Origin: Acidobacteriaceae bacterium
Lineage (GTDB): Bacteria; Acidobacteriota; Terriglobia; Terriglobales; Acidobacteriaceae
Direction of reading: 5' to 3'
Assembly (NCBI GenBank): GCA_028283655.1
Contig: JAPWKE010000003.1
Coordinates: 3,348,001 to 3,412,000, forward strand
Length of the DNA stretch: 64,000 bases
The notes under the pieces were generated by a model. The model was not told where the DNA came from. It saw only the letters and a list, made by a program, of their open reading frames with translations, and made no database searches. This document shows positions 25,937-34,716 of the stretch, piece by piece (the stretch's first letter is position 1; each line of letters starts with the position of its first letter). A program made the position numbers and the translations under genes.

Positions 25937-27616
25937 TTACTTTGACGCGTCTTCGTTTTCGCGGATGAACTCCGCGGTGCGATCATGCAGCCCCTTCAGT
26001 GCATCAGGGTTGACGTAGACCATGTGGCCCGACTGGAAGAACTTGTACTCGATGTTCTTCTGCAGCTCGGCAGGGATCGGCAGGTGCTTCATCTCATACT
26101 CTGCACCGAAGTACAGCGTGCCGAGATCGAAGTAGCCGCCCATCAGCAACACATGCATCTTGGGGTTGACCTTCATGGTGTAGGCAAGGTCGCCCATCAC
26201 GTTGGCTCCGCCGCGTCCACCACCGCCAGGAGCACGATGCTGCATGTCCCAGTGGAAGCCGGGTTCCCGTGCGCTGGGCTTGTAGGTCATGTCCATGCCA
26301 TAGTGCAGCGTGGTGTGGGCATAGTGGTTCTGCGCGGCCAGAATCGCGGACTCGATCGACTCGGTAAACGGATCGTAATCGGCATCGCGTTCCATCGGGT
26401 CCATCGCCGGGCCTTCAAAGCGCGAGTCAAGACGACCGGTGGTGATGCCGCTGGAGTCCTGCAGATACTTCGAGAACTCGCCGCCGGTCAGGCGAAGGTC
26501 TGCCTTGATCCAAAGCGATGCCGGGATGCCGGTGAAGCTTTCCAGCTTCGCTGCGACGGCGGCCTTGCGGGCCGGGTCGAGATCTGCGCCCTGCAGCAGC
26601 GCCTCGGCATACTCGCCTACGGCGTACTGCTCCACGGTGTGGAGGAACGGCTCAAGCTCTGCGGGCTGGTTCGGAACCTTGTGGTGATACCACGCCGTTG
26701 CGGCGAAGCTGGGCAGTGCGAGGAACTGGCCGTTCTCTGCGCCAGGGTTGCCGTCGGAGCCGTCGGCCGAGTCGCCAAAGCTCAGAATCTGGCTAAGGAA
26801 GACGACGCCGTTCAGATCGACACCGCTCTTCTGCAGCTTGGCCGCGAGCACGGCGTCGCGCGTCGTGCCGTAGCTTTCGCCGAAGAGGAAGCGCGGCGAC
26901 ATCCAGCGGTCTTCCTTGGTGAGGAAGCGGCGGATGAAGCGGTCAAAGGCTTCGGCGTCGCCATCGATGCCGTAGAACGCCTTCATCGCATCCTTGCCGT
27001 AGACGCGGCTGTAGCCTGTGCCCGGCGCGTCGATGAAGACGAGGTCGGCCACGTCGAGCAGAGAGTACTGGTTCGGCACGATCTTGTAGGGGCCGCCAAA
27101 CGGATGCTGCAGGTCAGGCAGTTCGACGCGCACCGGACCGACGCTGGACATGCGCAGATACATCGTCGCGGAGCCCGGGCCACCGTTGTAGAAGAAGATG
27201 ACGGGGCGCTTGGTCGTGTCCACGCCCTTCGCCAGATACGCCGTGTAGAACAGGCGAGCGGTCGCGGGCTGGTCCTGTGGCTTCGGCGGCAGTTCAGCCG
27301 CGGCTTCGGGCATAATGCGCCCGTCGAGCATGATGGTCGCGTCCTGCGAGTCGCTGGAGCCGACGGTGATCAGGCCTGTAACTGCGCGGTAGGCGATCGA
27401 CTTTCCGCCAACCGTAACGGAGCCTTCGGTGACGGAGTCGGAGGTCTTCTCGGGCAGTGTGGGCTTTGCGGGCTCGGTTGTGACGGAGGTCGTGGTCGTC
27501 TGCTTCTCGCCTTGCGGATGCGAGTGCGACTGGGCCATAGCAACGGACGGCAGGCCCACAGCGACCGCTGCCAGCGGCAACAGGGCAGCGACGGAAAGGC
27601 GGAACGAACGATTCAA
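25937..27616 (-). CDS. S10-family serine carboxypeptidase-like secreted peptidase
   Basis: 559 residues, exported. Signal peptide NRSFRLSVAALLPLAAVAVGLPSVAMAQ, then a His/Thr-rich linker. The alpha/beta-hydrolase catalytic elements are present: oxyanion segment YNGGPGSATMY, nucleophile in FLFGESYGTTR, the Asp in GGYFDLGTLYF, and His in SGHMVYVN. FIDAPGTGYSR is also characteristic of S10 peptidases, which remove C-terminal residues from peptides. Start TTG 27616 is preferred to GTG 27625, because GAGG is 8 bases upstream and the protein then begins with a basic signal-peptide head. Likely peptide scavenging in the periplasm. Confidence 0.88.
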   Translation of the reverse strand: MNRSFRLSVAALLPLAAVAVGLPSVAMAQSHSHPQGEKQTTTTSVTTEPAKPTLPEKTSDSVTEGSVTVGGKSIAYRAVTGLITVGSSDSQDATIMLDGRIMPEAAAELPPKPQDQPATARLFYTAYLAKGVDTTKRPVIFFYNGGPGSATMYLRMSSVGPVRVELPDLQHPFGGPYKIVPNQYSLLDVADLVFIDAPGTGYSRVYGKDAMKAFYGIDGDAEAFDRFIRRFLTKEDRWMSPRFLFGESYGTTRDAVLAAKLQKSGVDLNGVVFLSQILSFGDSADGSDGNPGAENGQFLALPSFAATAWYHHKVPNQPAELEPFLHTVEQYAVGEYAEALLQGADLDPARKAAVAAKLESFTGIPASLWIKADLRLTGGEFSKYLQDSSGITTGRLDSRFEGPAMDPMERDADYDPFTESIESAILAAQNHYAHTTLHYGMDMTYKPSAREPGFHWDMQHRAPGGGGRGGANVMGDLAYTMKVNPKMHVLLMGGYFDLGTLYFGAEYEMKHLPIPAELQKNIEYKFFQSGHMVYVNPDALKGLHDRTAEFIRENEDASK

Positions 27617-27822
27617 GAGCAACACCTCATAGGCAGAAACTCCTGCGCTGCAGGAGCGTTGGCCTTACTGTACGACATCGGTTTACGACGAATTTGCAAT
27701 TTCGACGACGGTGGCTCCTAGCAAAGCCCTGTGAGCAGGCTGCTTGCGTTGTATTAATTTTCCGCCGCCGGGCAGAAAAAGCGTGACAGTCTGCATCCCT
27801 ACAGGTCTAGAGTGAGTCAGCT

Positions 27823-29196
27823 ATGTCCTTTCTTGATCGTGACAATTCGGTAGCAAAGCCCGGGTACAGCCGTTGGTTGGTTCCTCCCGCTGCGTTGGCG
27901 ATTCATCTGTCGATTGGCCAGGTGTACGCCTTCTCCGTCTTCAAAAACCCGTTGCTCGCTCTGCATGGAGCTGATGGCCTTGCGTGGAGCCTGAAAGAAG
28001 TTGGCTACATCTTCTCGCTGGCGATTGCCGTGCTCGGCATCTCCGCGGCGCTCTTCGGGGCATGGCTGGAGAAAGCCGGCCCACGCAAGGCGATGGTCTA
28101 CGCCGCGATCTGCTTCGGTCTCGGCTTTGAGATTGCGAGCATGGGAGCCGCGCATCATTCGCTGGCACTCATCTACCTCGGCTACGGTGTGGTGGGCGGC
28201 GTCGGTCTCGGGCTGGGATACATCTCTCCGGTCTCGACGCTTATCAAGTGGTTCCCGGACAGGCCGGGCCTCTCCACCGGCATGGCGATCATGGGCTTTG
28301 GCGGGGGCGCGCTCATCGGCGCTCCGCTGGGCAACAACCTGATGGCGCACTTCAAAGCAGCGGGCGACGCCAACCCGATTCCGCACACGTGGATGGTGAT
28401 GGGCGCTCTCTACTTTCTGCTGATGCTCTACGGCGCGTTCACCATTCGCGTTCCTGCGAAGGACTGGAAGCCGGAAGGCTTTGTGCCGAAGCAGTCGACC
28501 AATGCGCTTATCTCCTCGCACAACGTGGCGGTGGAGCAGGCGTGGAAGACGCCGCAGTTCTGGCTGCTGTGGATCGTGCTCTGCACAAACGTCACGGCAG
28601 GCATCGGTATTCTCGAGCAGGCTGCTCCCATGATTCAGGACTTCTTCAAGGGCAGCATCGGGCCCGTGGCCGCGACGGGCTTCGTCGGGTTGCTGAGTCT
28701 GTTCAACATGGCCGGACGTTTCCTGTGGGCCACGGTCTCGGACTTCATCGGACGCAAGGCCACGTACTTCTGCTTCTTTGTGATCGGTCCGTTGATGTTC
28801 TTCTTCCTGCCTCTCTCGGAGTCGAACCACATGAACTCGGTGGTGCTCTTCGTCACACTCGCCTGCGTTGCGCTGTCGATGTACGGCGGCGGCTTTGCGA
28901 CGATCCCGGCGTACCTGAAGGATCTCTTCGGCGGCTACAACGTCTCGGCGATCCACGGCCGTCTGCTGACAGCATGGTCAACGGCCGGCATCATCGGACC
29001 GCTCATCGTGAACGGTGTGCTGGACCACTACAAGGTAACAGGGCAAAACCGTCTCGATGGCTACCGGTTTGAGCTGCACATCATGGTCGGTCTGCTGCTC
29101 ATCGGCTTCGTGGCCAACCTCATGGTGAAGCCGGTCTCTGAAAAGTATTGGATGAAGGACGTTCCTGCCGGAGCGCCAGAACCCGCAGGGCACTAA
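27823..29196 (+). CDS. OFA-family MFS transporter (oxalate/formate antiporter-like)
   Basis: 457 residues, twelve predicted membrane helices. N-terminal IHLSIGQVYAFSVFKNPL, GAWLEKAGPRKAMV (the MFS loop motif), YGVVGGVGLGLGYISPVSTLIKWFPDRPGLSTGMAIMGFGGGALIG (key core WFPDRPGLSTG) and a C-terminal repeat with DFIGRKATYF are diagnostic of the OFA group, which moves small organic anions such as oxalate, formate or pyruvate. The long central cytoplasmic loop (after VPAKDWKPEGF) is normal. Immediately followed, after 9 bp, by a 53-residue membrane protein that I take as its small partner. Substrate unproven. Confidence 0.88.
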   Translation: MSFLDRDNSVAKPGYSRWLVPPAALAIHLSIGQVYAFSVFKNPLLALHGADGLAWSLKEVGYIFSLAIAVLGISAALFGAWLEKAGPRKAMVYAAICFGLGFEIASMGAAHHSLALIYLGYGVVGGVGLGLGYISPVSTLIKWFPDRPGLSTGMAIMGFGGGALIGAPLGNNLMAHFKAAGDANPIPHTWMVMGALYFLLMLYGAFTIRVPAKDWKPEGFVPKQSTNALISSHNVAVEQAWKTPQFWLLWIVLCTNVTAGIGILEQAAPMIQDFFKGSIGPVAATGFVGLLSLFNMAGRFLWATVSDFIGRKATYFCFFVIGPLMFFFLPLSESNHMNSVVLFVTLACVALSMYGGGFATIPAYLKDLFGGYNVSAIHGRLLTAWSTAGIIGPLIVNGVLDHYKVTGQNRLDGYRFELHIMVGLLLIGFVANLMVKPVSEKYWMKDVPAGAPEPAGH

Positions 29197-29205
29197 GGAG
29201 AGCTT

Positions 29206-29367
29206 ATGTCGAACGAAAAAACGTCTTCGCCGCTGTTGATCGCGCTCGCCTGGATGCTGGTCGGTGTCCCGCTCTGCTGGGGAATCTACAAGTCCGGACT
29301 AAACGCCGCAAAGCTGTTTCAAGCAGCCCCACCGGCTGCTGCAGCTTCGAGTAGCCCAACGAAGTAA
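29206..29367 (+). CDS. Small membrane partner of OFA-type MFS transporter
   Basis: 53 residues: MSNEKTSSPLLIALAWMLVG with one hydrophobic helix (about 9-27, LLIALAWMLVGVPLCWGIY), then KSGLNAAKLFQ and an Ala/Pro/Ser tail. An excellent AGGAG lies 6 bases upstream of ATG 29206, and the gene begins 9 bp after the transporter stop, so both are on one message. Small single-span proteins of this type recur next to OFA transporters and have been named MFS transporter small subunit; a role in stability or assembly is inference. Confidence 0.8.
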   Translation: MSNEKTSSPLLIALAWMLVGVPLCWGIYKSGLNAAKLFQAAPPAAAASSSPTK

Positions 29368-29378
29368 AAATCTTAAAT

Positions 29379-29482
29379 GCAAAGTCCGCGAAGTTTAGCG
29401 CAACGTACGCAAAGTGAATCCTGACTCGCCTGGTTCAGATTCACTTTGCGAACTTCGCGTTGAAAACTTCGCGGACTTTGCG
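29379..29482. repeat. Long imperfect inverted repeat (about 42-bp arms)
   Basis: Left arm 29379-29420 and right arm 29438-29481 are reverse complements with only a few mismatches or small gaps; both contain GCAAAGTCCGCGAAG and CGCAAAGTGAATC. The loop is about 17 bp. It lies between convergent genes and may act as a bidirectional terminator, but it is much longer than the other terminators here and has no T-tract, which suggests a REP/MITE-like element. Confidence 0.7.
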
Positions 29483-29494
29483 TTAGACCTTTCG

Positions 29495-30499
29495 TTACTT
29501 GAGCAACGGCTTCACGCGGTTGCCGAGCAGTTCAATAGCGTGCATCTGCTGCGCGTGCGTCACACCGCCACCGCTCATGTGCAGGCTTACCCGGCTTACG
29601 CCGCCGAGCGACTCGTCATAGTGCCGCAGCTTGGTCGCTACGGTCTCGGGATCGCCAACGAGGAACGCCGCAGTCGGCCCGCACTGGGCAACGAAGCTGT
29701 CTCTGGAGATCGGCCCCCAGCCGCGCTCGCGGCCGATGCGGGTAAAGACCTCCTGGTACATCGGCCAGTACTGGTCGATCGCCTGCTCCGTCGTATCGGC
29801 GAGAAAGCCGAGCGCGTGTACGGCAACGTCCGGTTGCCCGAGGTGGCCGCCGCGACGGTAGGACTCGCGGTAGAGGTCTACCAGCGGACGGAAGCGATGC
29901 GGTTCGCCGCCGATGATGGCCACGGTAAGCGGAAGGCCCAGCAGACCCGCACGCGCAAAGCTCGCAGGCGTGCCGCCCACACCAAGCCGCACCGGCAATG
30001 GCTGCTGTACCGGGCGCGGATAAACTGCCTGCCCGGTCAGCGAAGCACGATGCTTGCCCTGCCAGTGGATCTTCACGTCATCACGCAGAGCGAGTAACAG
30101 GTCGAGCTTTTCGGCAAAGAGCTCATCGTAGTTTTGCATATCGAAGCCGAAGAGCGGATACGATTCGATGAACGAGCCGCGGCCGACGACGATCTCAGCG
30201 CGTCCATTCGAGATCAGATCGATCGTTGCGAAGTCCTGGAAGACGCGCACCGGGTCGTCCGAACTCAGCACCGTGACTGCGCTCGATAGCCGGATGTTCT
30301 TCGTTCGCGCCGCGGCTGCAGCCAGAAAAATAGCGGGGGAGGAGGCGAGGTACTCCGAGCGATGATGCTCGCCGATACCGAAGGCGTCCACGCCAGCCTG
30401 GTCAGCCAGCTCTACCTCGGCGACCAGATTCTGCGCGCGCTGCGCTGCCGATTCGCCAAAACGGCTGATCTCTACAAAGCTGTCTATGCCAAGTTGCAT
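29495..30499 (-). CDS. LLM-class flavin-dependent oxidoreductase
   Basis: 334 residues, luciferase-like TIM barrel using reduced flavin. It begins MQLGIDSFVEISRFGE and shows AEVELADQAGVDAFGIGEHHRSEY, SSAVTVLSSDDPVRVFQDFATIDLIS, GRAEIVVGRGSFIES and LPVRLGVGGTPASFARAG, all of which belong to the bacterial luciferase-like monooxygenase fold. Substrate unknown; members oxidise many small molecules. It is divergent from a marR gene with a palindrome between them, so regulation by that MarR protein is likely. Confidence 0.9.
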   Translation of the reverse strand: MQLGIDSFVEISRFGESAAQRAQNLVAEVELADQAGVDAFGIGEHHRSEYLASSPAIFLAAAAARTKNIRLSSAVTVLSSDDPVRVFQDFATIDLISNGRAEIVVGRGSFIESYPLFGFDMQNYDELFAEKLDLLLALRDDVKIHWQGKHRASLTGQAVYPRPVQQPLPVRLGVGGTPASFARAGLLGLPLTVAIIGGEPHRFRPLVDLYRESYRRGGHLGQPDVAVHALGFLADTTEQAIDQYWPMYQEVFTRIGRERGWGPISRDSFVAQCGPTAAFLVGDPETVATKLRHYDESLGGVSRVSLHMSGGGVTHAQQMHAIELLGNRVKPLLK

Positions 30500-30546
30500 G
30501 GAAATTGCCTGCTTTCCGTGTCGAGCATTGAAAACTTGCTCGAACT

Positions 30547-30572
30547 CGATTGTATTGATGATAATAGAATCG
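30547..30572. promoter_or_regulatory. Palindromic operator/promoter between LLM and marR genes
   Basis: Arms CGATTGTATT (30547-30556) and AATAGAATCG (30563-30572) match as an inverted repeat at 9 of 10 positions, spacer 6 bp. Each arm contains a -10-like hexamer pointing outward: TAGAAT toward marR, ending 8 nt before its ATG, and TACAAT toward the oxidoreductase gene. Size and location fit a MarR dimer site. Confidence 0.55.
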
Positions 30573-30578
30573 GAAACG

Positions 30579-31052
30579 ATGCAAAAGCCCCGGACACAAC
30601 TCGCAGACGCGGAAACCAGCGGGACGGCGCTGTGGCTGGTGCTGATTAAGGCGTATCACTCCTTGCTGGCGTACACGGCGGAGACGTTGCGCGGCAGCGG
30701 TCTGGGTGACTCGGACTTCCGTGTGCTCGAAGCCCTGCTGCACAAAGGCCCAATGCCCGTGAACACGATCGGCGGCAAGGTGTACCTGTCGCCGGGGTCG
30801 ATTTCGGTGGCGGTCGACCGACTGTTGGAAAAGGGGCTGGTCTCGCGTACAGAGTCTGCCTCCGACCGCCGCGTAAAGCTGGTGGAGCTGACGGCGGTGG
30901 GCCGCAAGCTGATTGAGCGCGTCTTCCACGAGCACGAAGCGAAGATGAACGCTCTGTTGGAGGAGCTTCCGGCCAAGGAACGCCGTCGTCTTGCCGATGG
31001 TCTGAAGACGCTGGGCAAGCGCGCGGCGCGCACGCTGGACGAGCAGAAGTAG
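30579..31052 (+). CDS. MarR-family transcriptional regulator
   Basis: 157 residues, winged-helix dimer. GDSDFRVLEALLHKGPMPVNTIGGKVYLSPGSISVAVDRLLEKGLVSR forms the helix-turn-helix (core LSPGSISVAVDRL), and SASDRRVKLVELTAVGRKLIE is the wing, including the conserved Asp-Arg-Arg. ATG 30579 is chosen because QKPRTQLADAET matches a normal MarR N-terminus and lies 8 nt after TAGAAT; no ribosome-binding site is evident. It probably represses itself and the divergent flavin oxidoreductase gene in response to a small ligand or oxidant. Confidence 0.9.
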   Translation: MQKPRTQLADAETSGTALWLVLIKAYHSLLAYTAETLRGSGLGDSDFRVLEALLHKGPMPVNTIGGKVYLSPGSISVAVDRLLEKGLVSRTESASDRRVKLVELTAVGRKLIERVFHEHEAKMNALLEELPAKERRRLADGLKTLGKRAARTLDEQK

Positions 31053-31128
31053 CTCGCGTCTTCTTCCCTGCTCGAACGCCGCCTCGGCATGTTCCAATAG
31101 AAGAGAAGGAAGACATTCAGGAACAGCT

Positions 31129-32229
31129 ATGGCTTTGAATTGTGGCATTGTCGGTTTGCCAAACGTTGGCAAGAGCACCATCTTTAACGCGCTGACCTCA
31201 GCAGAGGCTCAGGCTGCGAACTATCCGTTCTGCACGATCGATCCGAACGTAGGCATTGTGCCTTTGCCGGACGTGCGCATGGACAAGATTGTGACGATGG
31301 TGAAGCCGCACTCCATTGTGCCCACGACGATGGAGTTTGTAGACATCGCGGGCATCGTCGAAGGCGCGTCGAAGGGTGAAGGCCTGGGGAACCAGTTCCT
31401 CTCGCACATCCGCCAGACGGACGCGATTCTGCACGTCGTGCGCTGCTTTGCCGACGATGAAGTGATCCACGTCGCAGGTGGCGTGAACCCGTTGCACGAC
31501 ATCGACGTCATCAACACAGAGCTTCTGCTCGCCGATCTGGAGAGCGTAGAAAAGCGCCTGGTGAAGGCAGAAAAGGCGGCAAAGCCTGCGAACGCCTCGT
31601 CCGCGATCAAGATGGAGTTTGAGGTCGTCAAGATGCTTCAGGCTGCGCTCGCAGAAGGCAAGCCTGCACGCACGGTGGAGTTGAACGACGACGAGAAGTT
31701 GATTGCTCGCGATCTCTTTCTCATCACCATGAAGCCGATGCTCTACGTCGCCAACGTGGACGAAGGCAGCGTGAATGAAGGCAATGAGTTCACCGCATTG
31801 GTGGACCAGCGAGCGAAGGAAGATGGCTCGCAGGTCGTGCGTATCTGCGGTGCGATGGAAGCCGAGATTTCGCAGCTCGACGTAGCGGACCGCAATGAAT
31901 TCCTGGAGGCCGCTGGCCTCGCGGAGCCCGGCCTGAACCGCTTGATTCACGCGGCGTACAAGCTGCTCGGCCTGATTACGTACTTCACCTCGGGCGTTCA
32001 GGAAGTGCGTGCGTGGACGATTCGCCGGGGCACGAAGGCTCCTGGCGCTGCGGGCGTGATTCACTCGGACTTCGAGCGCGGCTTCATCAAGGCCGACACG
32101 TACAACTGCGAAGACCTCTTCCGTCTCGGTTCAGAAGGTGCCGTGAAGGACGCTGGTCTGCTGAAGAGCGAAGGCAAAGAGTACGTGGTGAAGGACGGCG
32201 ACATCATGTTCTTCAAATTCAACGTGTAA
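31129..32229 (+). CDS. ychF: Redox-regulated ATPase YchF
   Basis: 366 residues. Universal Obg-related P-loop ATPase that binds ribosomes and is linked to stress responses. G1 GLPNVGKST (8-16), switch region NYPFCTI, G3 FVDIAGIVEGASKGEGLGNQFL (core DIAGIVEGA), and a nucleotide-base motif reading NVDE, not NKxD, as expected for an ATP-preferring YchF. The C-terminal TGS domain ends KDGDIMFFKFNV. AGGAA about 8 bases upstream supports ATG 31129. A terminator follows. Confidence 0.95.
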   Translation: MALNCGIVGLPNVGKSTIFNALTSAEAQAANYPFCTIDPNVGIVPLPDVRMDKIVTMVKPHSIVPTTMEFVDIAGIVEGASKGEGLGNQFLSHIRQTDAILHVVRCFADDEVIHVAGGVNPLHDIDVINTELLLADLESVEKRLVKAEKAAKPANASSAIKMEFEVVKMLQAALAEGKPARTVELNDDEKLIARDLFLITMKPMLYVANVDEGSVNEGNEFTALVDQRAKEDGSQVVRICGAMEAEISQLDVADRNEFLEAAGLAEPGLNRLIHAAYKLLGLITYFTSGVQEVRAWTIRRGTKAPGAAGVIHSDFERGFIKADTYNCEDLFRLGSEGAVKDAGLLKSEGKEYVVKDGDIMFFKFNV

Positions 32230-32248
32230 CTGAGTGCATACGAATGAG

Positions 32249-32280
32249 AACGGCGTCCCCAGTCTGGGGACGCCGTTTTT
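32249..32280 (+). terminator. Terminator of ychF
   Basis: AACGGCGTCCCC / GGGGACGCCGTT with loop AGTCT, followed by TTTT. Confidence 0.85.
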
Positions 32281-32396
32281 GTTGCGGCTCATTGTTGCAG
32301 GGACGACAATTTTTGAGAGAGACGCACAACTTCGAAAAAGAAGATGTGTCGTATACGGACAAGCCTTAGACTGATTGATCTCGGGAGGATCATCCA

Positions 32397-33398
32397 ATGT
32401 TGCGTTCCCTGTTTGTTCGTGTCGGTTGCGTTGTGGCAGCAAGTGCCGTTGTGCTGATGACCGGATGCTCGAGCGACCAGCCGGTCTCACCTGCCAGCGT
32501 TACAACCGCCACACTGGCCGCTGGCGGCGCGGCAAATATCTTCTCAATCAACTACACCAGCAGCACGGCGAACACGGTGATGGTCACTTCGCTGACGAAT
32601 GGCACAACGACCAGTCTCGCTGTTCCGGCAGGGTTCGAGGCGACATCTGTTGCCTTCGACTCCACCAACGCGGTGATGTATCTCGGCGGCGTCACGACGG
32701 CTTCCGCCTACGAGGTGCTGGCCTACCCGGCGGCCTCCAGCAGCCTGCTGACGCCAACACGAACGATTGTGAGCTCGGGTGTGTTCTCTGAACCGGATTC
32801 GATGGCAGTTGATGCCACTGGCCAGCTCTACGTCATGTCGAGCCTCGGAGTCTCCGTCTTCCCGCTGACCGCCAACGGCACACCGACACCGACGCAGAGC
32901 CTCACCACGACTGGCACCGCGTTGGTGTCACCTGTGATGCTTGCCGTTGATTCGGCAAAGAACATCTACGTTGTCGATGCGACGACACAGACCTCAACCG
33001 TCATCGAAGTCTTCGCCGCCGGTTCCACGGGCGCTGTCGCCCCGACGCGTACCATCACCTACGCTGCGGGCTACATTTACGGCATTGCCGTCGACTCCAG
33101 CCTGAATCTCTACGCTGCAGAGGAAACGCAAACCAGCGCGCAGATCGTGGAGTTTGCGGCCGGTGCCAACGGAGCCGCGACACCAACGAAGACGATCAGC
33201 GGATATGCAACGGGGCTTTACTACCTCGGAGGGCTTGCTCTGGATAAGGTGAACAACGTGTACGCCATCAACCAGAACAGCTCCGGCACATTTTCGCTGC
33301 TGGGCTATGGACCTACGGCAACGGGCAATATGGCTCCGGGTTTCACGACCACGCCTTCTTCGATCGTCAGCCCGCAAGCGGCGATTGCGGTGTACTAA
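32397..33398 (+). CDS. Lipoprotein, beta-propeller (NHL/SMP-30-like)
   Basis: 333 residues. Signal peptide with lipobox LMTGC (Cys near residue 24). The mature part is made of repeated segments of the type PDSMAVDATGQLYVMSS, PVMLAVDSAKNIYVVDA, IYGIAVDSSLNLYAAEE, GLALDKVNNVYAINQ: successive blades with xxAVDxxxNxYV, as in NHL or virginiamycin-B-lyase-like propellers. No catalytic residues are recognisable. GGGAGGA lies 7-13 bases before ATG 32397. Such surface propellers are usually binding or scaffold proteins; ligand unknown. Confidence 0.8.
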   Translation: MLRSLFVRVGCVVAASAVVLMTGCSSDQPVSPASVTTATLAAGGAANIFSINYTSSTANTVMVTSLTNGTTTSLAVPAGFEATSVAFDSTNAVMYLGGVTTASAYEVLAYPAASSSLLTPTRTIVSSGVFSEPDSMAVDATGQLYVMSSLGVSVFPLTANGTPTPTQSLTTTGTALVSPVMLAVDSAKNIYVVDATTQTSTVIEVFAAGSTGAVAPTRTITYAAGYIYGIAVDSSLNLYAAEETQTSAQIVEFAAGANGAATPTKTISGYATGLYYLGGLALDKVNNVYAINQNSSGTFSLLGYGPTATGNMAPGFTTTPSSIVSPQAAIAVY

Positions 33399-33419
33399 CC
33401 TCATTCCTGAAACAGAATC

Positions 33420-33456
33420 AACAGCGCCGGAGTCTGACTCCGGCGCTGTTTTCTTT
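33420..33456 (+). terminator. Terminator after propeller lipoprotein
   Basis: ACAGCGCCGGAGT / ACTCCGGCGCTGT with loop CTG, followed by TTTCTTTTG. Confidence 0.85.
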
Positions 33457-33536
33457 TGCGGCAAGGTGGCTCGGCGGGTACGCCGTTGAGGATTTGCGCG
33501 GCGTGTTGTTTTCGCCCAGAGCGATACTGGAAGGCG

Positions 33537-34649
33537 ATGGCAACGAAGAAGAAACTGCGTGTAGGCGTGTTGTTTGGTGGTCGTAGCGGCGAGCATGAAG
33601 TCTCGCTCCGTTCGGCTCGTTCGATCCTGGCTGCGATGGATCGCAAGAAGTACGACGTGGTCGAGATGGGGATCACCAAAGAGGGTCGTTGGTTGCAGGG
33701 CGGCCAGGCGCAACGCCTGCTTGGAGAACCCGTAACCGTGAAGTCTGCGAGCGCCTCGACGTCGCTGGTCACAGCTGCCGCAAAGCCCGGCGTAGAGACC
33801 GGCCTCGACGTGGTCTTCCCTGTGTTGCACGGCACCTTCGGCGAAGACGGCACCATCCAGGGCTTGTTTGAACTGGCGGATGTGGCTTACGTCGGTTCCG
33901 GCGTGCTCGGCTCCTCGGTGGGCATGGACAAGGACGCGATGAAGCGCATGTTCGTCGCCTCGGGGCTGCCGATCACTCCTCATGTCACGCTGCTGCGTTC
34001 GGAGTGGAAGGCCGATCCGAAGAAGTGCACGCGCGCTATCGAAAAGACATTGCAGTACCCGGTCTTTGTGAAGCCTGCAAACCTTGGTTCGTCGGTCGGT
34101 ATCAGCAAGGTGAAGTCGCGCGCCGATCTGGCGAAGGCGATGGACGAAGCCGCAAACTTCGATCGCAAGATTGTGATCGAGCAGGGCGTCGGCGGCCCGG
34201 GTGTAAAGCCGCGCGAGCTTGAGGTGGCGGTGCTTGGCAATGATGCTCCGGAAGCGAGCGTCGTCGGCGAGATCGTGCCTGCGAAGGAGTTCTACGACTA
34301 CGAGGCGAAGTACGAACTCAGCGGCCCGGATGAAAGCGTCAGCCACATCCCTGCGAAGCTTTCGAAGGCCGATGAGAAGAAGATCCGCAAGATGGCGATT
34401 GAAGCGTTTCGCGCCTGCGACTGCGCAGGCCTCGCTCGTGTGGACTTCCTGATGGCTCCGCGCGCTGACGGTAAGGGCAATGAGATTGTCTTGAACGAAG
34501 TGAACACCTTGCCGGGCTTCACTTCGATCAGCATGTACCCCAAGCTGTGGGAGGCAAGCGGCCTCAAGTACGCGAAGCTGATCGACCGGTTGATTGAGCT
34601 GGCGATGGAACGCGCGAAGGAAAAGCGCGCCACAAAGTTCGAGAAGTAA
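33537..34649 (+). CDS. ddl: D-alanine--D-alanine ligase
   Basis: 370-residue ATP-grasp enzyme that makes the D-Ala-D-Ala dipeptide of peptidoglycan. N-terminal VGVLFGGRSGEHEVSLRSA (substrate Glu), LHGTFGEDGTIQGLFE, DKDAMKRMF, the lysines of YPVFVKPANLGSSVGISK, and the metal/ATP segment IVLNEVNTLPGFTSISMYPKLW are all present. ATG 33537 with GGAAGG 3-8 bases upstream gives the family N-terminus (ATKKKLRVG). Stands alone, outside any division cluster. Confidence 0.96.
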   Translation: MATKKKLRVGVLFGGRSGEHEVSLRSARSILAAMDRKKYDVVEMGITKEGRWLQGGQAQRLLGEPVTVKSASASTSLVTAAAKPGVETGLDVVFPVLHGTFGEDGTIQGLFELADVAYVGSGVLGSSVGMDKDAMKRMFVASGLPITPHVTLLRSEWKADPKKCTRAIEKTLQYPVFVKPANLGSSVGISKVKSRADLAKAMDEAANFDRKIVIEQGVGGPGVKPRELEVAVLGNDAPEASVVGEIVPAKEFYDYEAKYELSGPDESVSHIPAKLSKADEKKIRKMAIEAFRACDCAGLARVDFLMAPRADGKGNEIVLNEVNTLPGFTSISMYPKLWEASGLKYAKLIDRLIELAMERAKEKRATKFEK

Positions 34650-34663
34650 GCTCTTCTCTACCG

Positions 34664-34707
34664 CAAACAGAAAGGCCGCCACGAGAGTGTGGCGGCCTTC
34701 TGTTTGC
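34664..34707. terminator. Bidirectional terminator, ddl / PLD-like gene
   Basis: AGAAAGGCCGCCAC / GTGGCGGCCTTCT with loop GAGAGT, flanked by CAAAC on the left and GTTTG on the right. Confidence 0.8.
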
Positions 34708-34716
34708 GAAGCAGCG

